A stretch of 64,000 nucleotides of DNA from Bradyrhizobium sp. LHD-71 (GTDB taxonomy: Bacteria; Pseudomonadota; Alphaproteobacteria; Rhizobiales; Xanthobacteraceae). The first letter of the stretch is position 1. Every line of letters starts with the position of its first letter. The DNA lies in the NCBI RefSeq assembly GCF_031157255.1, contig NZ_JAVIFX010000006.1, positions 62,001 through 126,000 of the forward strand, read 5' to 3'. The notes beneath the pieces were generated by a model. The model did not search any database. It was given only the letters and a program-made list of their open reading frames with translations, and was not told the DNA's origin. Made by a program: the position numbers and the translations under genes. Below, in pieces: positions 15,667 through 26,143 of the stretch.

Positions 15667-17814
15667 TCAAGCGTCCGGCACAAGGAAGATGACCGCGAGC
15701 GGCGGTATCGTCAGGCTGAGCGTGGGAACTGCACCGCTTGAGGTTCGCACGGCGCCGCGATTGCCGATATCGCTGCCGCCGTAATAGACGGAGTCAGTAT
15801 TCAATACCTCCCGCCAGAGACCGGTGAACGGCACGCGGACCTGATAGTCGTGGTAGACGTTCGGCGTGAAGTTCGCGACCACGAGGCACTGCGCACGTCC
15901 GTCACGCCCCTTGCGCATCCACGCGAACACGCCGCGGTCGCTGTCATCGGTGATAACCCATTCAAAGCCGGACGCATTGCAGTCGAGCTCGTGCAGTGCA
16001 GGCAGCTTGCGATAGAGCGCATTGAGGTCGCGGACCAGCGCCTGAACGCCACGATGCCGAGCCTGGTCAAGCAGATGCCAATCGAGTGACTGATCGTGGT
16101 TCCATTCGCGTTCCTGGCCGAACTCGCTTCCCATGAACAACAGCTTCTTGCCGGGATGTGCGAACATGAAACCATAGTAGGCGCGCAGATTGGCGAAGCG
16201 TTGCCAGTCGTCGCCAGGCATGCGTCCAAGGATCGATCGCTTGCCGTGCACGACCTCGTCGTGGGACAGCGGCAGAATGAAGTTCTCCGAAAACGCATAG
16301 TGGAGACCGAACAGGATCTGGCCGTGATGATGCTTGCGATAAATCGGATCCTTGCTGACGTAATCCAGCGTATCGTGCATCCACCCCATGTTCCATTTGT
16401 AGCCGAAGCCGAGGCCGCCATATTCGGTCGGCCGTGAGACTTGCGGCCACGCCGTCGACTCCTCCGCCGCAGTCGTCGCATGCGGAAACTTGCCGAAGAC
16501 TTCGCGGTTGAAACGGCGCAGGAACTCGATCGCTTCCAGGTTCTCGCGCCCGCCATGCTTGTTGGGAATCCATCCGCCCTCAGGACGGCTGTAATCGAGG
16601 TAGAGCATCGAGGCCACAGCATCGACTCGCAGGCCGTCGACGCCGTAACGTTCGAGCCAGAACAGGGCATTCGAGACCAGGAAGTTGACGATCTCTGTCC
16701 GCCCGTAATTGTAGATCAGCGTATCCCAATCCTGATGGCGGCCCTGCAGCGGGTTCGAGTGCTCATAGAGCGCGGTACCGTCGAACACTCCGAGCCCATG
16801 CGGGTCATCGGGAAAGTGTCCCGGCACCCAGTCGAGCAGGAGGCCGACGCCTGCGCGATGGCAGGCATCGACGAGATATGAAAACTCCGTCGGAGAGCCA
16901 AACCGGCTGGTCGGCGCAAACAGTCCTGTCGGCTGATAGCCCCATGAGCCATCGAACGGATGCTCGTTCACAGGCAATAGCTCGATGTGGGTGAAGCCCA
17001 TCTCGCGCGCGTATTGGGGCAGCGTCTCGGCCAGCTCGCGATAGCTGAGCCAGGCGTTGTCGTCCTTGCGGCGCCAGGAGCCGAGATGAACCTCGTAGAT
17101 AGACATCGGCGACGACACCGCATTGATGTTCGCCGGGCTGCGTGTCGGCCGAGGCAGTGATCGTTCGTCGAACACGATCGACGCCGTATCGGGCCGGAGC
17201 TCGCATGCGAACGCGAGCGGATCGGACTTGAACGGCAGCAGCCGCCCGTCACGCGCAGTGATCGCAAACTTGTAATGATCGCCGGGTTGGGCCCCGGGGA
17301 CGAACAGCTCCCAGTATCCATTGCCGCGCACGCGCATTGGATGGCGCTTCGAGTGCCAGAAGTTGAAGTCGCCGACGACGGCGACGGCCTGCGCGTTGGG
17401 CGCCAGCACGACAAAGCCTGTGCCCTCCACGCCGTCGCTGACCATCGGATGCGCGCCAAGCTTGTCGTAGAGATGCTGGTGCGTGCCTTCGCCGAGCAGG
17501 TAGAGGTCGAAGTCGCTCAGGATCGGCGGGAAGCGGTAGGGGTCTTCGATCTCGACGGTGTCGTCGCCAAAGCGGGCCCGCAGCCGGTAATGCTGCGAAC
17601 CGTTGGGAAGTTCGCCCGAGAACAACCCGCCCTCATGGATTCGGGCGAGCGGAACGGCGGTTCCACATTCTTCGACGACCTCGACATCCGACGCGTCGGG
17701 CAAAAATGCGCGGACGACGCTGTGTCCGTTCTCCTGATGGCGGCCGAGATAGCGGAACGGGTCGGAGTGATGACCGCGCAGGATCGCATAGGCATCGCCC
17801 GGGAGCTCGGTCAT
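15667..17814 (-). CDS. glgB: 1,4-alpha-glucan branching enzyme
   Basis: A 715-residue GH13 branching enzyme with both N-terminal modules: an N1 domain to about residue 110 and CBM48 around [19 protein letters not shown]. The catalytic domain shows [30 protein letters not shown], nucleophile D398 in [10 protein letters not shown] and acid E451 in AAEESTAWP. It forms alpha-1,6 branches in the alpha-glucan built by GlgE. It overlaps treS by 4 nt (ATGA) and is followed without gap by glgX, so expression is coupled. Confidence 0.97.
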   Translation of the reverse strand: MTELPGDAYAILRGHHSDPFRYLGRHQENGHSVVRAFLPDASDVEVVEECGTAVPLARIHEGGLFSGELPNGSQHYRLRARFGDDTVEIEDPYRFPPILSDFDLYLLGEGTHQHLYDKLGAHPMVSDGVEGTGFVVLAPNAQAVAVVGDFNFWHSKRHPMRVRGNGYWELFVPGAQPGDHYKFAITARDGRLLPFKSDPLAFACELRPDTASIVFDERSLPRPTRSPANINAVSSPMSIYEVHLGSWRRKDDNAWLSYRELAETLPQYAREMGFTHIELLPVNEHPFDGSWGYQPTGLFAPTSRFGSPTEFSYLVDACHRAGVGLLLDWVPGHFPDDPHGLGVFDGTALYEHSNPLQGRHQDWDTLIYNYGRTEIVNFLVSNALFWLERYGVDGLRVDAVASMLYLDYSRPEGGWIPNKHGGRENLEAIEFLRRFNREVFGKFPHATTAAEESTAWPQVSRPTEYGGLGFGYKWNMGWMHDTLDYVSKDPIYRKHHHGQILFGLHYAFSENFILPLSHDEVVHGKRSILGRMPGDDWQRFANLRAYYGFMFAHPGKKLLFMGSEFGQEREWNHDQSLDWHLLDQARHRGVQALVRDLNALYRKLPALHELDCNASGFEWVITDDSDRGVFAWMRKGRDGRAQCLVVANFTPNVYHDYQVRVPFTGLWREVLNTDSVYYGGSDIGNRGAVRTSSGAVPTLSLTIPPLAVIFLVPDA

Positions 17815-20800
17815 GCCAGTCTTCCTTCCCCGAGCACACGCAGCGCGCCGCTCAAAGCGACTTTCAGCCAGTCGGGCCGATGTGCCAGCTCGTACTCGAT
17901 CTCATAAAAGGCTTTTTCCAGCAGGAAGAACTGCAGCACGTTGTCCGCGGTGGCTGGATCCTGAGGCCACAGCCGCGCGTCCGTCAGCGTCGCGCGATAG
18001 GCGGTGAGGAACGACTGCACGCTCGCCTCGCGCCAATCGGCGAGTGCGGCCTGAAGCTGACCGTGTTCGTCGGCCTTCACCTTCAGCGAGCGCTCGAGCG
18101 CGGCACTCACGGAATAGTCGATCGAGCGGATCAGGCCCGCGACGTCACGCGCAGCGGGGGCCTTCATTCGCCGCTCGGCGAGCGTGCGGCGCGGTTCACC
18201 TTCGAAGTCGATGATGAAAATGTCGTCCTTGACGATCAGCATCTGGCCGAGATGGAAATCGCCATGGTGACGGATGTTGAGAATCTGCTCCGGCTGCGGC
18301 AGCAGGGCGGCGAGGCGGTCTCGCAACGTCTGCCGATGCTTCAACAGCTCCTCGACCAACAGCGCATCCGCCTGGCTGACCCGCGTATTTTCAAGCCGCG
18401 CAAAGGCGCGCGATGCGCGCGACAGGATGCCTTCGATCCACCTGCTGATCTCCTCCTGCGTCGCAGCGCGTGGCCGGAAATCCTCGATGTCGTCACGGCT
18501 CGCCAGGGCAATCTGCATCTCGGCGACGCGCCTGCCGGTGTGGGTCATGTAGCGTTGATATGCAGCCTTCTCATCGCTCGCAGGCGTGGTGTCGGCCGTG
18601 CCAACGAAGCTTTCTCCTTCGACGAACCGGTCGAGCGCCGTGCCGGTGAGCGTCCACGCATCGCCCTGGTTCTCGACGAAGGCGTGGACGATGGCCACTG
18701 CGCATTCGATGTCGGGACCTTTCAGTTCGATGCTCCCGAGCAGCGCGGGGGTATTCGAGAAACCGGCGACGTCGGTCAGGAAACGACCAACGTCGGCTTC
18801 CGGATTGAGTCCATCCTCGAGTTTCCGATAGATCTTGACGACGTACCGGTCGTCCACCAGGGCTGTCGAGTTGGATTGCTCGGCCTCGACGGCGCGAACG
18901 TTCTCGATCTGGGCTTCCTCGATCGTCTGCAATCGCTCGGTCGGCTTGAAATGAATCCGGTAGTCGCCTTCCTGCAGAACCGCCGACTTGCGGAGATCGG
19001 AAAGAAGGGTCGCGATAAACCGCGTGTCGGTCGCGACATCGATCAGCGTCCCTTCCTTTGCGCCTTGTCGGACGGCGGCGAGCGCTTTCGGGTTGAAGTG
19101 ACGGCGATCCAGCCGGTCCCATACGATGCGCACCGGCATCGCAAATCGCTCGCTCTCGCCATGCAGTTTGGCGTCGAACAGCACCAGCCAGGGCCGCGAT
19201 TGCGGTTCGGACGAGAGCGGTACGACCGTTGCTACATGAGTTGAGATCGCGCGGGCGGAGCGTTCCGGAAACCAGCGCGCGTGGGAGAGGAAGGACGGCA
19301 GCACGTCCCGTTCGAACACTGCTTTCGTCCGCGACAGAGTCGTAAAGGTCGCGCCGGCCGGAATGACGAGCGTTTGAAAATCCGGAACGATGACAGGCGC
19401 GACGTTGGGCGAAACCGGCTTTTCCTTGAGCTCGAACCAGTAGAAGCCATATGGGCCCAGCGTGACGAGGTAGGGAAGGTCGCCGATGTCCGGGAAGGTC
19501 GTGCGGCCGAGCATCTCGAAGGGAGAACGGCCCTTCCATTGCGTCAGATCGAGCTCCGAAGCCTGCGACGCACGCGAAAGGTTGGCGACGCAGAGAATTA
19601 CCTCGTTCTCGTCGATCCGCAAATACGCGAGCACCGCATGATTGGACGATCGCACGAACGTCATCGTCCCGCGCCCGAACGCTCGCGAAGATTTCCGCAC
19701 CGCGATGAGCTTCTTGGTCCAGTTCAGCAGCGAGGACAGGCTGCGCGACTGCGATTCGACGTTGATGGACTCATAGCCATATACCGCGTCCATCACCGGC
19801 GGCGCGTACAGGCGGGCCGGATCGCAGCGCGAGAAGCCGCCGTTGCGGTCGGGCGACCATTGCATCGGCGTACGCACGCCGTTGCGATCGCCGAGATAGA
19901 TGTTGTCGCCCATGCCGATCTCGTCGCCATAGTAGATGATCGGTGTGCCGGGGAACGACATCAGCAGCGAGTTCATCAGCTCCATCTTGCGACGGTCATT
20001 GTCCATCAGGGGCGCCAGGCGGCGCCGGATCCCGAGGTTGATGCGCGCGCGGGGATCGGCCGCGTAGGTCGACCACAGGTAGTCGCGCTCGATGTCGGTC
20101 ACCATCTCGAGTGTCAGTTCGTCGTGGTTGCGCAGGAACATCGCCCACTGGCAATTGCCGGGAATGTCTGGTGTTTGCCGCAGGATATCGACAATCGGAA
20201 AGCGATCTTCCTGCGCGATCGCCATGTAGATGCGCGGCATCAGCGGAAAATGATATGCCATATGGCATTCGTCGCCGTCACCGAAATAATACTGGACGTC
20301 TTCCGGCCACTGGTTCGCCTCGGCAAGCAGAACTTTTCCTTTCGCATAGGCGTCCAGTTCGGCGCGCAGCTGCTTGATCACCGCGTGGGTTTCGGGGAGG
20401 TTCTCGTTCGAGGTGCCCTCGCGCTCGCAGAGGTATGGAATGGCGTCGAGCCGGAAGCCGTCGACGCCTGAGTCGAGCCAGCGCTTCATCACCTGCACCA
20501 CGGCGCTGACGACGCGCGGATTGTCGAAATTCAGATCCGGCTGGTGTGCGAAGAACCGATGCCAGTAATAGGCCTTCGCTTCAGCATCCCAGGTCCAGTT
20601 CGATTTCTCCGTGTCCGTGAAGATGATGCGGGTTCCGGTGTAGCGCTTGTCCGTATCGCTCCAGACGTACCAGTCGCGTGCGCTTGAGCCCGGCGGACTG
20701 CGGCGTGCACGACGAAACCACGGGTGCTGGTCGGAGGTGTGATTGACGACAAGTTCGGTGATGACGCGCAGGTTGCGCCGCTTGGCTTCCGTAATGAAGC

Positions 20801-21089
20801 GACGAAACTCCTTCATTGTCCCGAAGTCAGGATTGATCGATCCGTAGTCGGCAATGTCATAGCCGTCGTCGCGGCCCGGGGAGGGATAGAACGGAAGCAG
20901 CCAGATGGCGGTGACGCCAAGCTCGTGCAGGTAATCGAGTTTTTCCGTCAGGCCAGCGAAGTCGCCGATCCCGTCATTATTGCTGTCGGCGAAGGCCTTG
21001 ACGTGCAATTGATAGATGATTGCATCCTTGTACCACAGCTCGTCGGTGTCGGCGAACTGAGCGGTATCGATCGTCTCGAGCCTGTTCAT
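17811..21089 (-). CDS. treS: Trehalose synthase fused to maltokinase
   Basis: A 1092-residue two-part protein. Residues ~15-570 are a GH13 trehalose synthase interconverting trehalose and maltose: [19 protein letters not shown], nucleophile D215 in [10 protein letters not shown], acid E257 in [11 protein letters not shown] and NHDE at 321-324. Residues ~590-1090 are an aminoglycoside-phosphotransferase-like maltokinase (Pep2/Mak), seen in [11 protein letters not shown] and FIIDFEGEP, which makes maltose 1-phosphate with ATP. Joined this way, the enzyme channels trehalose straight to the GlgE substrate. It starts 9 bp after glgE and overlaps glgB by 4 nt. Such fusions are known; this one is full length with no visible defect. 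Confidence 0.96.
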   Translation of the reverse strand: MNRLETIDTAQFADTDELWYKDAIIYQLHVKAFADSNNDGIGDFAGLTEKLDYLHELGVTAIWLLPFYPSPGRDDGYDIADYGSINPDFGTMKEFRRFITEAKRRNLRVITELVVNHTSDQHPWFRRARRSPPGSSARDWYVWSDTDKRYTGTRIIFTDTEKSNWTWDAEAKAYYWHRFFAHQPDLNFDNPRVVSAVVQVMKRWLDSGVDGFRLDAIPYLCEREGTSNENLPETHAVIKQLRAELDAYAKGKVLLAEANQWPEDVQYYFGDGDECHMAYHFPLMPRIYMAIAQEDRFPIVDILRQTPDIPGNCQWAMFLRNHDELTLEMVTDIERDYLWSTYAADPRARINLGIRRRLAPLMDNDRRKMELMNSLLMSFPGTPIIYYGDEIGMGDNIYLGDRNGVRTPMQWSPDRNGGFSRCDPARLYAPPVMDAVYGYESINVESQSRSLSSLLNWTKKLIAVRKSSRAFGRGTMTFVRSSNHAVLAYLRIDENEVILCVANLSRASQASELDLTQWKGRSPFEMLGRTTFPDIGDLPYLVTLGPYGFYWFELKEKPVSPNVAPVIVPDFQTLVIPAGATFTTLSRTKAVFERDVLPSFLSHARWFPERSARAISTHVATVVPLSSEPQSRPWLVLFDAKLHGESERFAMPVRIVWDRLDRRHFNPKALAAVRQGAKEGTLIDVATDTRFIATLLSDLRKSAVLQEGDYRIHFKPTERLQTIEEAQIENVRAVEAEQSNSTALVDDRYVVKIYRKLEDGLNPEADVGRFLTDVAGFSNTPALLGSIELKGPDIECAVAIVHAFVENQGDAWTLTGTALDRFVEGESFVGTADTTPASDEKAAYQRYMTHTGRRVAEMQIALASRDDIEDFRPRAATQEEISRWIEGILSRASRAFARLENTRVSQADALLVEELLKHRQTLRDRLAALLPQPEQILNIRHHGDFHLGQMLIVKDDIFIIDFEGEPRRTLAERRMKAPAARDVAGLIRSIDYSVSAALERSLKVKADEHGQLQAALADWREASVQSFLTAYRATLTDARLWPQDPATADNVLQFFLLEKAFYEIEYELAHRPDWLKVALSGALRVLGEGRLA

Positions 21090-21098
21090 GATCGACGC

Positions 21099-23072
21099 TC
21101 ATATGATGCAGCGGAAAAGCAGCGCGGGGTCGAGCATCGGATCGATCCGGAGGTGAGTGCCTCCCCACTCGACCGCGCGGCGTTCGCCGGTGAAAAGATT
21201 CTCCAGGGCCAGCGGCGGCTTCGGGCCGCCGTCGGCGTGAAGCTCGATATCAGCGAGCGGCAACCAGAATTCCTGCGCGTCGCGCACGAGCGAGATCGCT
21301 CCGACAACCACGTTCTGCGCGCCATCGTCATATTTGACGAAGGCGATGATGTTGGCGTTTTCAACCGGCAGGAACCGCAGGTTGCGCGTCTGCCTCAAAG
21401 CCGGATTGGCACGCCGTGCCTCATTGATGGCGGTAATGTAACGCTTGATATTGCCCGGCTTGTTCCAGTTGCGGGTCTTGATCTCGTATTTTTCGGAATC
21501 GAGGTACTCTTCGCGCCCGGGGAGCGGCTCGTGTTCCAGCAGTTCGAAGCCGTTGTAGATGCCGTAGTTGCCCGAAAGAGTCGCGGCGAGCGCAACGCGC
21601 GATTTGAACATCCAAGGCTCGCCGCCTTGCAAATGGTAGGGAAGAATATCTGGCGTGTTGACGAAGAAGTTCGGCCGATAGTAGTCGCGCTCCGGATAGT
21701 TCGTCAGCTCGTTCAGATACGCTTCGATTTCCCATTTCTGGGTTCGCCACGTGAAGTAGGTGTAGGACTGGGTGAAACCGAGCTTCGCCAGCCCCTTCAT
21801 CACTTTCGGGCGGGTAAAGGCCTCTGCGAGAAAGATCACGCCAGGATCACGCGTCTGAACTTCGCGAATGAGCCATTCCCAGAAATTGAACGGCTTGGTG
21901 TGGGGGTTGTCGACGCGAAAGATGCGAACGCCGTGATCGACCCAGAACAGGATGACATCGCGCAGGGCGTTCCAGAGCGAGCCGGCATCGTCGCAACCGA
22001 AGTCAGGATTGACGATGTCCTCGTATTTCTTGGGCGGGTTTTCAGCGTAACGCATCGAGCCATCCGGCCGCTTCCTGAACCATTCCTCGTGTTCGCGCAG
22101 CCAGGGATGATCCGGTGAACATTGCACAGCGATGTCGAGTGCGATTTCCAGATCATGCGCCTTGCAGGCGTCGACCAGCGCGCGGAAGTCGTCCAACGTG
22201 CCGAGTTCGGGGTGGACCGCGGTGTGCCCGCCGTCCTGCGAACCGATAGCGTAAAAGCTACCGGGGTCGCCGGGCGCTGCCTTCAAGGCGTTGTTGCTAC
22301 CCTTGCGGTTGGTGGTCCCGATCGGATGGATTGGCGTGAAATAGAGCACGTCGAAGCCCATGGCGGCGACATCGGGCAATCGCGCGATGCAATCCCGGAA
22401 CGTGCCGTGCTGGCCTGGAACTGCGCTCTGGCTGCGCGGTACCATCTCGTACCAGGCGCCGGCGACCGCCCGCTCGCGGTCGGCCACGAGCGGAAACAGG
22501 CGCGATCGTGTGAGATCGGGACGTTCCTGGGTGGACGTGAGGGCGGCAGCGAGATCGTCGGTCAGCAGCGCTTCGACTTTTCCGCTCTGCAGGTATGCAT
22601 CCAGTTGCCGCCGAATGAAGGCGGAGGTTTTTTCGTCGGCGTTGATCGGCAGCGCCAGCAGTGCGGCGCCCTCCAGGGCGTCGAGGTGGACGTCCTGCCC
22701 GGCTTTCGCCTTCAGCTCGAAGCCATGCCTCCAAGTGGCGAAAGTGTCGGTCCAGGCTTCGATTGCGTATTCGTAGCGGCCGGGCTGGGTCGGGCTGAAG
22801 CGCCCGTCCCAGCGGTCGTTGTCATGCCGTACCATTGGTGCGCGTTGCCATGACGACGTGCCTTCCCGCCGCCAGATCAGTTCGGCAACGACCACATCGT
22901 GACCGCTCCGATAGATGTCCGCCCAGACGTCGATCATCTCGCCTGCAAGGCGCTTGACGGGATAGCGCCCGCATTCGATCGACGGATAGATGTCTTCAAT
23001 GTGAAATGCGCCCGCGGTCGCGCCGCGCTCGCCTGGTCGCAAAGCCAAATTCTTCTGTGCTGACACAGACAT
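21099..23072 (-). CDS. glgE: Alpha-1,4-glucan:maltose-1-phosphate maltosyltransferase
   Basis: A 657-residue GH13_3 enzyme that adds maltosyl units from maltose 1-phosphate to alpha-glucan. After an N-terminal Ig-like domain (FHIEDIYPSIECGRYPVKR) and an insertion domain, the barrel has DVLYFTPIHPIGTTNRKG, nucleophile D388 in FRVDNPHTKP and acid E417 in FLAEAFTRP, with the same spacing as D394/E423 of Streptomyces GlgE (family knowledge). It is the first gene of the leftward operon glgE-treS-glgB-glgX-treZ-treY-glgP. The divergent gap to malQ carries back-to-back GGAAC elements. Confidence 0.97.
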   Translation of the reverse strand: MSVSAQKNLALRPGERGATAGAFHIEDIYPSIECGRYPVKRLAGEMIDVWADIYRSGHDVVVAELIWRREGTSSWQRAPMVRHDNDRWDGRFSPTQPGRYEYAIEAWTDTFATWRHGFELKAKAGQDVHLDALEGAALLALPINADEKTSAFIRRQLDAYLQSGKVEALLTDDLAAALTSTQERPDLTRSRLFPLVADRERAVAGAWYEMVPRSQSAVPGQHGTFRDCIARLPDVAAMGFDVLYFTPIHPIGTTNRKGSNNALKAAPGDPGSFYAIGSQDGGHTAVHPELGTLDDFRALVDACKAHDLEIALDIAVQCSPDHPWLREHEEWFRKRPDGSMRYAENPPKKYEDIVNPDFGCDDAGSLWNALRDVILFWVDHGVRIFRVDNPHTKPFNFWEWLIREVQTRDPGVIFLAEAFTRPKVMKGLAKLGFTQSYTYFTWRTQKWEIEAYLNELTNYPERDYYRPNFFVNTPDILPYHLQGGEPWMFKSRVALAATLSGNYGIYNGFELLEHEPLPGREEYLDSEKYEIKTRNWNKPGNIKRYITAINEARRANPALRQTRNLRFLPVENANIIAFVKYDDGAQNVVVGAISLVRDAQEFWLPLADIELHADGGPKPPLALENLFTGERRAVEWGGTHLRIDPMLDPALLFRCII

Positions 23073-23128
23073 CCAACGCCTACCTGCAGTGGGCTTCCCC
23101 AGCGAGCATAAGGCGGCAGGAAGTCAAA

Positions 23129-23162
23129 GGTTCCACAGGAACCGCGCGAACGTGTCGGTGTT
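23129..23162 (+). promoter_or_regulatory. Divergent EcfG-type promoter elements between glgE and malQ
   Basis: A perfect palindrome GGTTCC-ACA-GGAACC (23129-23143) places a GGAAC -35 element on each strand. On the plus strand GGAAC (23138-23142) is followed after 16 nt by TGTT (23159-23162), one base off the general-stress consensus GGAAC-N16/17-CGTT, and lies 41 bp before malQ. On the minus strand the -10 match is poorer (CCTT or CTTA at N16-17). This suggests that EcfG activates malQ and possibly the glgE operon. Confidence 0.5.
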
Positions 23163-23202
23163 AGTTTTCGTCTTCCACTGTCATCACATCGCCGAAGGTT
23201 GC

Positions 23203-25185
23203 ATGCTCGCTTCGGCTGCTGTCATCGCGTGCAGGGATAAGCGTTTGGATATTTTGGCCGAAGCGCGTGAAGCCGGTGTGCTTCCTGATTATTACGATGC
23301 GCGCGGCCATCACCAGCATGTGCCGCTCGAAGCGCTCAAGCGCGTGCTTGATGCGCTGCCAAAGCCCTGCTCCGATTCGTCGGCCCAACCGATCGTCCAT
23401 CGCCTTGGTTCGGGACCTATTCACGTGGCGGCGTCGAAACGTGACAGCACGACGCGATGGGTGCTGCTAGACGGCGCCCGATGTGTGAGCGAAGGGTATC
23501 TGGCTGACGATGCGGTTCGTCTGCCGGACAGCCTTGCAATCGGTGCCTACCGATTGGACTTGCTCGATGAAGATCGCTCGATCCACTCATCGCGACAGGT
23601 TCTTGTGGTGCCCCCGGCGGCATTTCAGGGTGATTTCGATCGCGTATGGGTGCTGGCCGTGCAGCTCTATGCTCTTCGTTCGGATCGGAACTGGGGTATC
23701 GGCGATTTCACCGATCTCAAGCACCTCATCAGCATCGCTTCTGAGCTAGGCTGCGCAGGCATCGGCCTGAACCCGCTGCACGCGCTGTTTGATGATCAAC
23801 CTGCGAGTTGCAGTCCTTACGCGCCGAACAGCCGCCTGTTTCTCAATCCGATCTACATCGATGTCGAGGCGGTCACGGCAAGCTCCAGCCTGGATGCGGA
23901 CCTCCGCGAGGCTATCGCACGCGAGAAGCAGCAGCCTCTCATCGACTATCCGGCTGTGTCGCGCTGGAAGCTGCAGGCGTTGCGGCACGCATTCGAGGCC
24001 TTCAAGGTGAAGCTGATGCCTGACGACGCGGCGCAGTTCGCCCGGTTTCGGCAGGAGAGGGGCATTCTGTTGCAACGCTTCGCCTGCTTTGAGACGTTGC
24101 GAAAGCAATTCCAGCGGCCCTGGTGGGAATGGCCTGAAGAGTTCCGAAAGCCGACCGATGATTGTCTCCGCAAATTCGAGGCTCAATCGGGGAGCGACAC
24201 GGAATTCGTGATGTATCTGCAATGGATTGCGCATACGCAACTGCAGGCATGCACCGACTTTGCGAAGCTGAAAGGGCTCAAGGTCGGGCTCTATCTTGAC
24301 GTCGCGGTCGGCGTTCGCGCCGACGGCTTCGATGCGTGGCTGGAGCAGGAAGCGATTTCGCGCGAACTGTCGGTAGGCGCGCCGCCTGACTTGCTTAACG
24401 TCGCCGGGCAGGACTGGGGTTTGTCCGGTTTCAACGGCATCGGCCTTACCGCGCGCGGCTTCGAACCGTTTCGCGCAATGATCGAAGCATCGGCTCGGTA
24501 TGCCGGTGCGATCCGCCTCGACCACGTGATGGGACTTGCGCGGTTGTTTCTCGTGCCTTCGGGATTCTCGCCTCGGGAAGGGGCGTATGTCACGATGCCG
24601 CTTGAAGCGCTGCTCGGCGCGACCGCCCTGGAGAGCCAGTTGTGGCGCTGCATTGTCATCGGCGAGGATCTCGGCACCGTACCGGAGGGCTTCCGCGACA
24701 GGCTGAAGGAATGGGGCGTGTGGTCCTATCAGGTCATGCTGTTTGAGCGTGAATATGATGGCCGCTTCAAGTCCCCCGGCCAGTTCTCATCCAGCGCACT
24801 CGTAACATTCAACACGCACGATCTGCCGTCCTATGCGGGATGGCGCTCCGGCCATGATCTTCGTGTCAAGACCAGCATCGGCATTGATCCCGGCGAAAGC
24901 GCTGAGGAGCGGAGTCACGCGATCTCCGCGCTCGATCGAACGCTCGCAGAAAACGGGATTCAGGATTCAGATTTTGCAGCGGTCATCAAGTTCTTATCGT
25001 GGACACCATCGCGGATACTCGCGGTGTCGCTCGACGATATCGTCGGGCTGATCGAGCAGATCAACGTGCCGGGCACCGTTGACGAGCATCCCAACTGGCG
25101 GCGTCGTCTTCCGATTTCGCTTGAGGATCTTTCTGCGCGCTACCGGGCGGTGAACATGAAAGCCGCGCTGGAGTCGCGGCTCTGA
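23203..25185 (+). CDS. malQ: 4-alpha-glucanotransferase (amylomaltase)
   Basis: A 660-residue GH77 disproportionating enzyme that moves glucan segments between malto-oligosaccharides. Landmarks are WGIGDFTDL, CSPYAPNSRLFLNPIYIDVE, the nucleophile D440 in AIRLDHVMGL and the acid E488 in IGEDLGTVPEGFRD. ATG 23203 has GAAGG just upstream and was chosen over the longer in-frame start at 23089, which adds an atypical 38 residues. It is transcribed away from the glgE operon but shares its intergenic promoter region, and should recycle short oligosaccharides left by GlgX, TreZ and GlgP. Confidence 0.95.
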   Translation: MLASAAVIACRDKRLDILAEAREAGVLPDYYDARGHHQHVPLEALKRVLDALPKPCSDSSAQPIVHRLGSGPIHVAASKRDSTTRWVLLDGARCVSEGYLADDAVRLPDSLAIGAYRLDLLDEDRSIHSSRQVLVVPPAAFQGDFDRVWVLAVQLYALRSDRNWGIGDFTDLKHLISIASELGCAGIGLNPLHALFDDQPASCSPYAPNSRLFLNPIYIDVEAVTASSSLDADLREAIAREKQQPLIDYPAVSRWKLQALRHAFEAFKVKLMPDDAAQFARFRQERGILLQRFACFETLRKQFQRPWWEWPEEFRKPTDDCLRKFEAQSGSDTEFVMYLQWIAHTQLQACTDFAKLKGLKVGLYLDVAVGVRADGFDAWLEQEAISRELSVGAPPDLLNVAGQDWGLSGFNGIGLTARGFEPFRAMIEASARYAGAIRLDHVMGLARLFLVPSGFSPREGAYVTMPLEALLGATALESQLWRCIVIGEDLGTVPEGFRDRLKEWGVWSYQVMLFEREYDGRFKSPGQFSSSALVTFNTHDLPSYAGWRSGHDLRVKTSIGIDPGESAEERSHAISALDRTLAENGIQDSDFAAVIKFLSWTPSRILAVSLDDIVGLIEQINVPGTVDEHPNWRRRLPISLEDLSARYRAVNMKAALESRL

Positions 25186-25307
25186 CATTGTACCCCGGTA
25201 TCCCGCGCCGCGATCTCTCCTGCCGACAGGTCTATGAGTGAGGTGCCGATCTGCCGTTCGTACGGCGGCGATCGGGACCGAGCGTCAAATCCGGCGCATT
25301 GGCGCCG

Positions 25308-25383
25308 CTAGTGTCCCGAATCCGAAGTTCGCCATACTTCGCGGCACGCTCAGAGCGAACTTCGGATTCGATAAGGACACTAG
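25308..25383. repeat. Palindromic element 2A
   Basis: Perfect 9-bp outer stem (CTAGTGTCC with GGACACTAG), an unpaired ATAA on the right arm (25371-25374), perfect 16-bp inner stem (25317-25332 with 25355-25370) and a 22-nt loop holding GCGGCA. The bulge sits at the same place as in 1A although the outer arms differ in sequence. It lies 123 bp after malQ, in the convergent gap before the response regulator. Confidence 0.85.
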
Positions 25384-25398
25384 CAAAGTCATAATTCT

Positions 25399-25474
25399 AG
25401 TGTCGTTCATGGTTCAGAAATTCGCTCCTCGGATTCGCGGCAAATGATGGAGCGAACTTCTGAACCACGACACT
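25399..25474. repeat. Palindromic element 2B
   Basis: Seven-bp outer stem (AGTGTCG with CGACACT), an unpaired TTCA on the left arm (25406-25409), a 19-bp inner stem with one mismatch (25410-25428 with 25449-25467) and a 20-nt loop with GCGGCA. It is inverted relative to 2A, 15 bp away. Its right edge runs into a CTAG (25477-25480) that forms the stop codon of the response regulator. Confidence 0.82.
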
Positions 25475-25476
25475 GG

Positions 25477-25854
25477 CTAGCGCTCGACTTTCAATGCGGC
25501 CAGCGCCGCCTTCAGTTGCTCGGTAGCGTAAGGCTTGGCCAGGAAAGTGATGCTGCTATCGTTTTTGAAGCGCTTATGCAGCGCTGTTTCGCCGTGGCCG
25601 CTGGCGATGACGATCGGCATCGATGGACGGATCGCTCGCACTTCTCCGATCAAGACGTCGCCCTTCCGGTCAGGGAGCCCGATGTCAACGATCGCTGCCT
25701 CGAAATCATCACCGAGCCTGATCTTGTTCATCGCCTCCGTGGCCGAGGCGGCGGTTTCGACCTGGAAGCCGAGCGACTCCAGTTGCTCCGCCGCCAGCAT
25801 CTGGATCAGTACTTCATCTTCGACCAGAAGAATCCTTCCGGATCGTGCAGGCAT
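25477..25854 (-). CDS. Single-domain (CheY-like) response regulator
   Basis: A 125-residue receiver domain with no output domain. The phosphate-accepting Asp is D57 in AAIVDIGLPD, the acidic pocket is VEDE near residues 11-14 and the conserved Lys is K107 in FLAKPYATEQL. The FLAKPY motif is typical of receivers linked to hybrid or HWE-type kinases in alphaproteobacteria (general knowledge). No kinase is encoded next to it, so its partner is elsewhere. The TAG stop lies at the edge of palindromic element 2B. Confidence 0.9.
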   Translation of the reverse strand: MPARSGRILLVEDEVLIQMLAAEQLESLGFQVETAASATEAMNKIRLGDDFEAAIVDIGLPDRKGDVLIGEVRAIRPSMPIVIASGHGETALHKRFKNDSSITFLAKPYATEQLKAALAALKVER

Positions 25855-26143
25855 GTCGACGACACTCCATTTTCGATATCGCGCCTTGATATCCGGCCGT
25901 CACCGCGGCACCAGAAGCGCTCTTGTGCTCAAGTAAATGACCGGATCCGCAGTGCTGGCGCCAGGATAACATTATGTGGGGGGAGCGTGACCATCGGCGC
26001 TTTGCGATCGGCCGCCCCGCGTCCCGAATTGGCGTCACGTTGATGGCATCGGAAGATCGATATGGTGAACAGAAGCTGAATCCGCATTGAGCTGCAGAGC
26101 CGTGGTGACATCCGCGGCACGCAATCAGCGCTTCGCCGACCGA

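Noticed and set aside
25238-25447. 69-residue plus-strand frame
   Set aside because: It is made largely of palindromic elements 2A and 2B and has no ribosome binding site.
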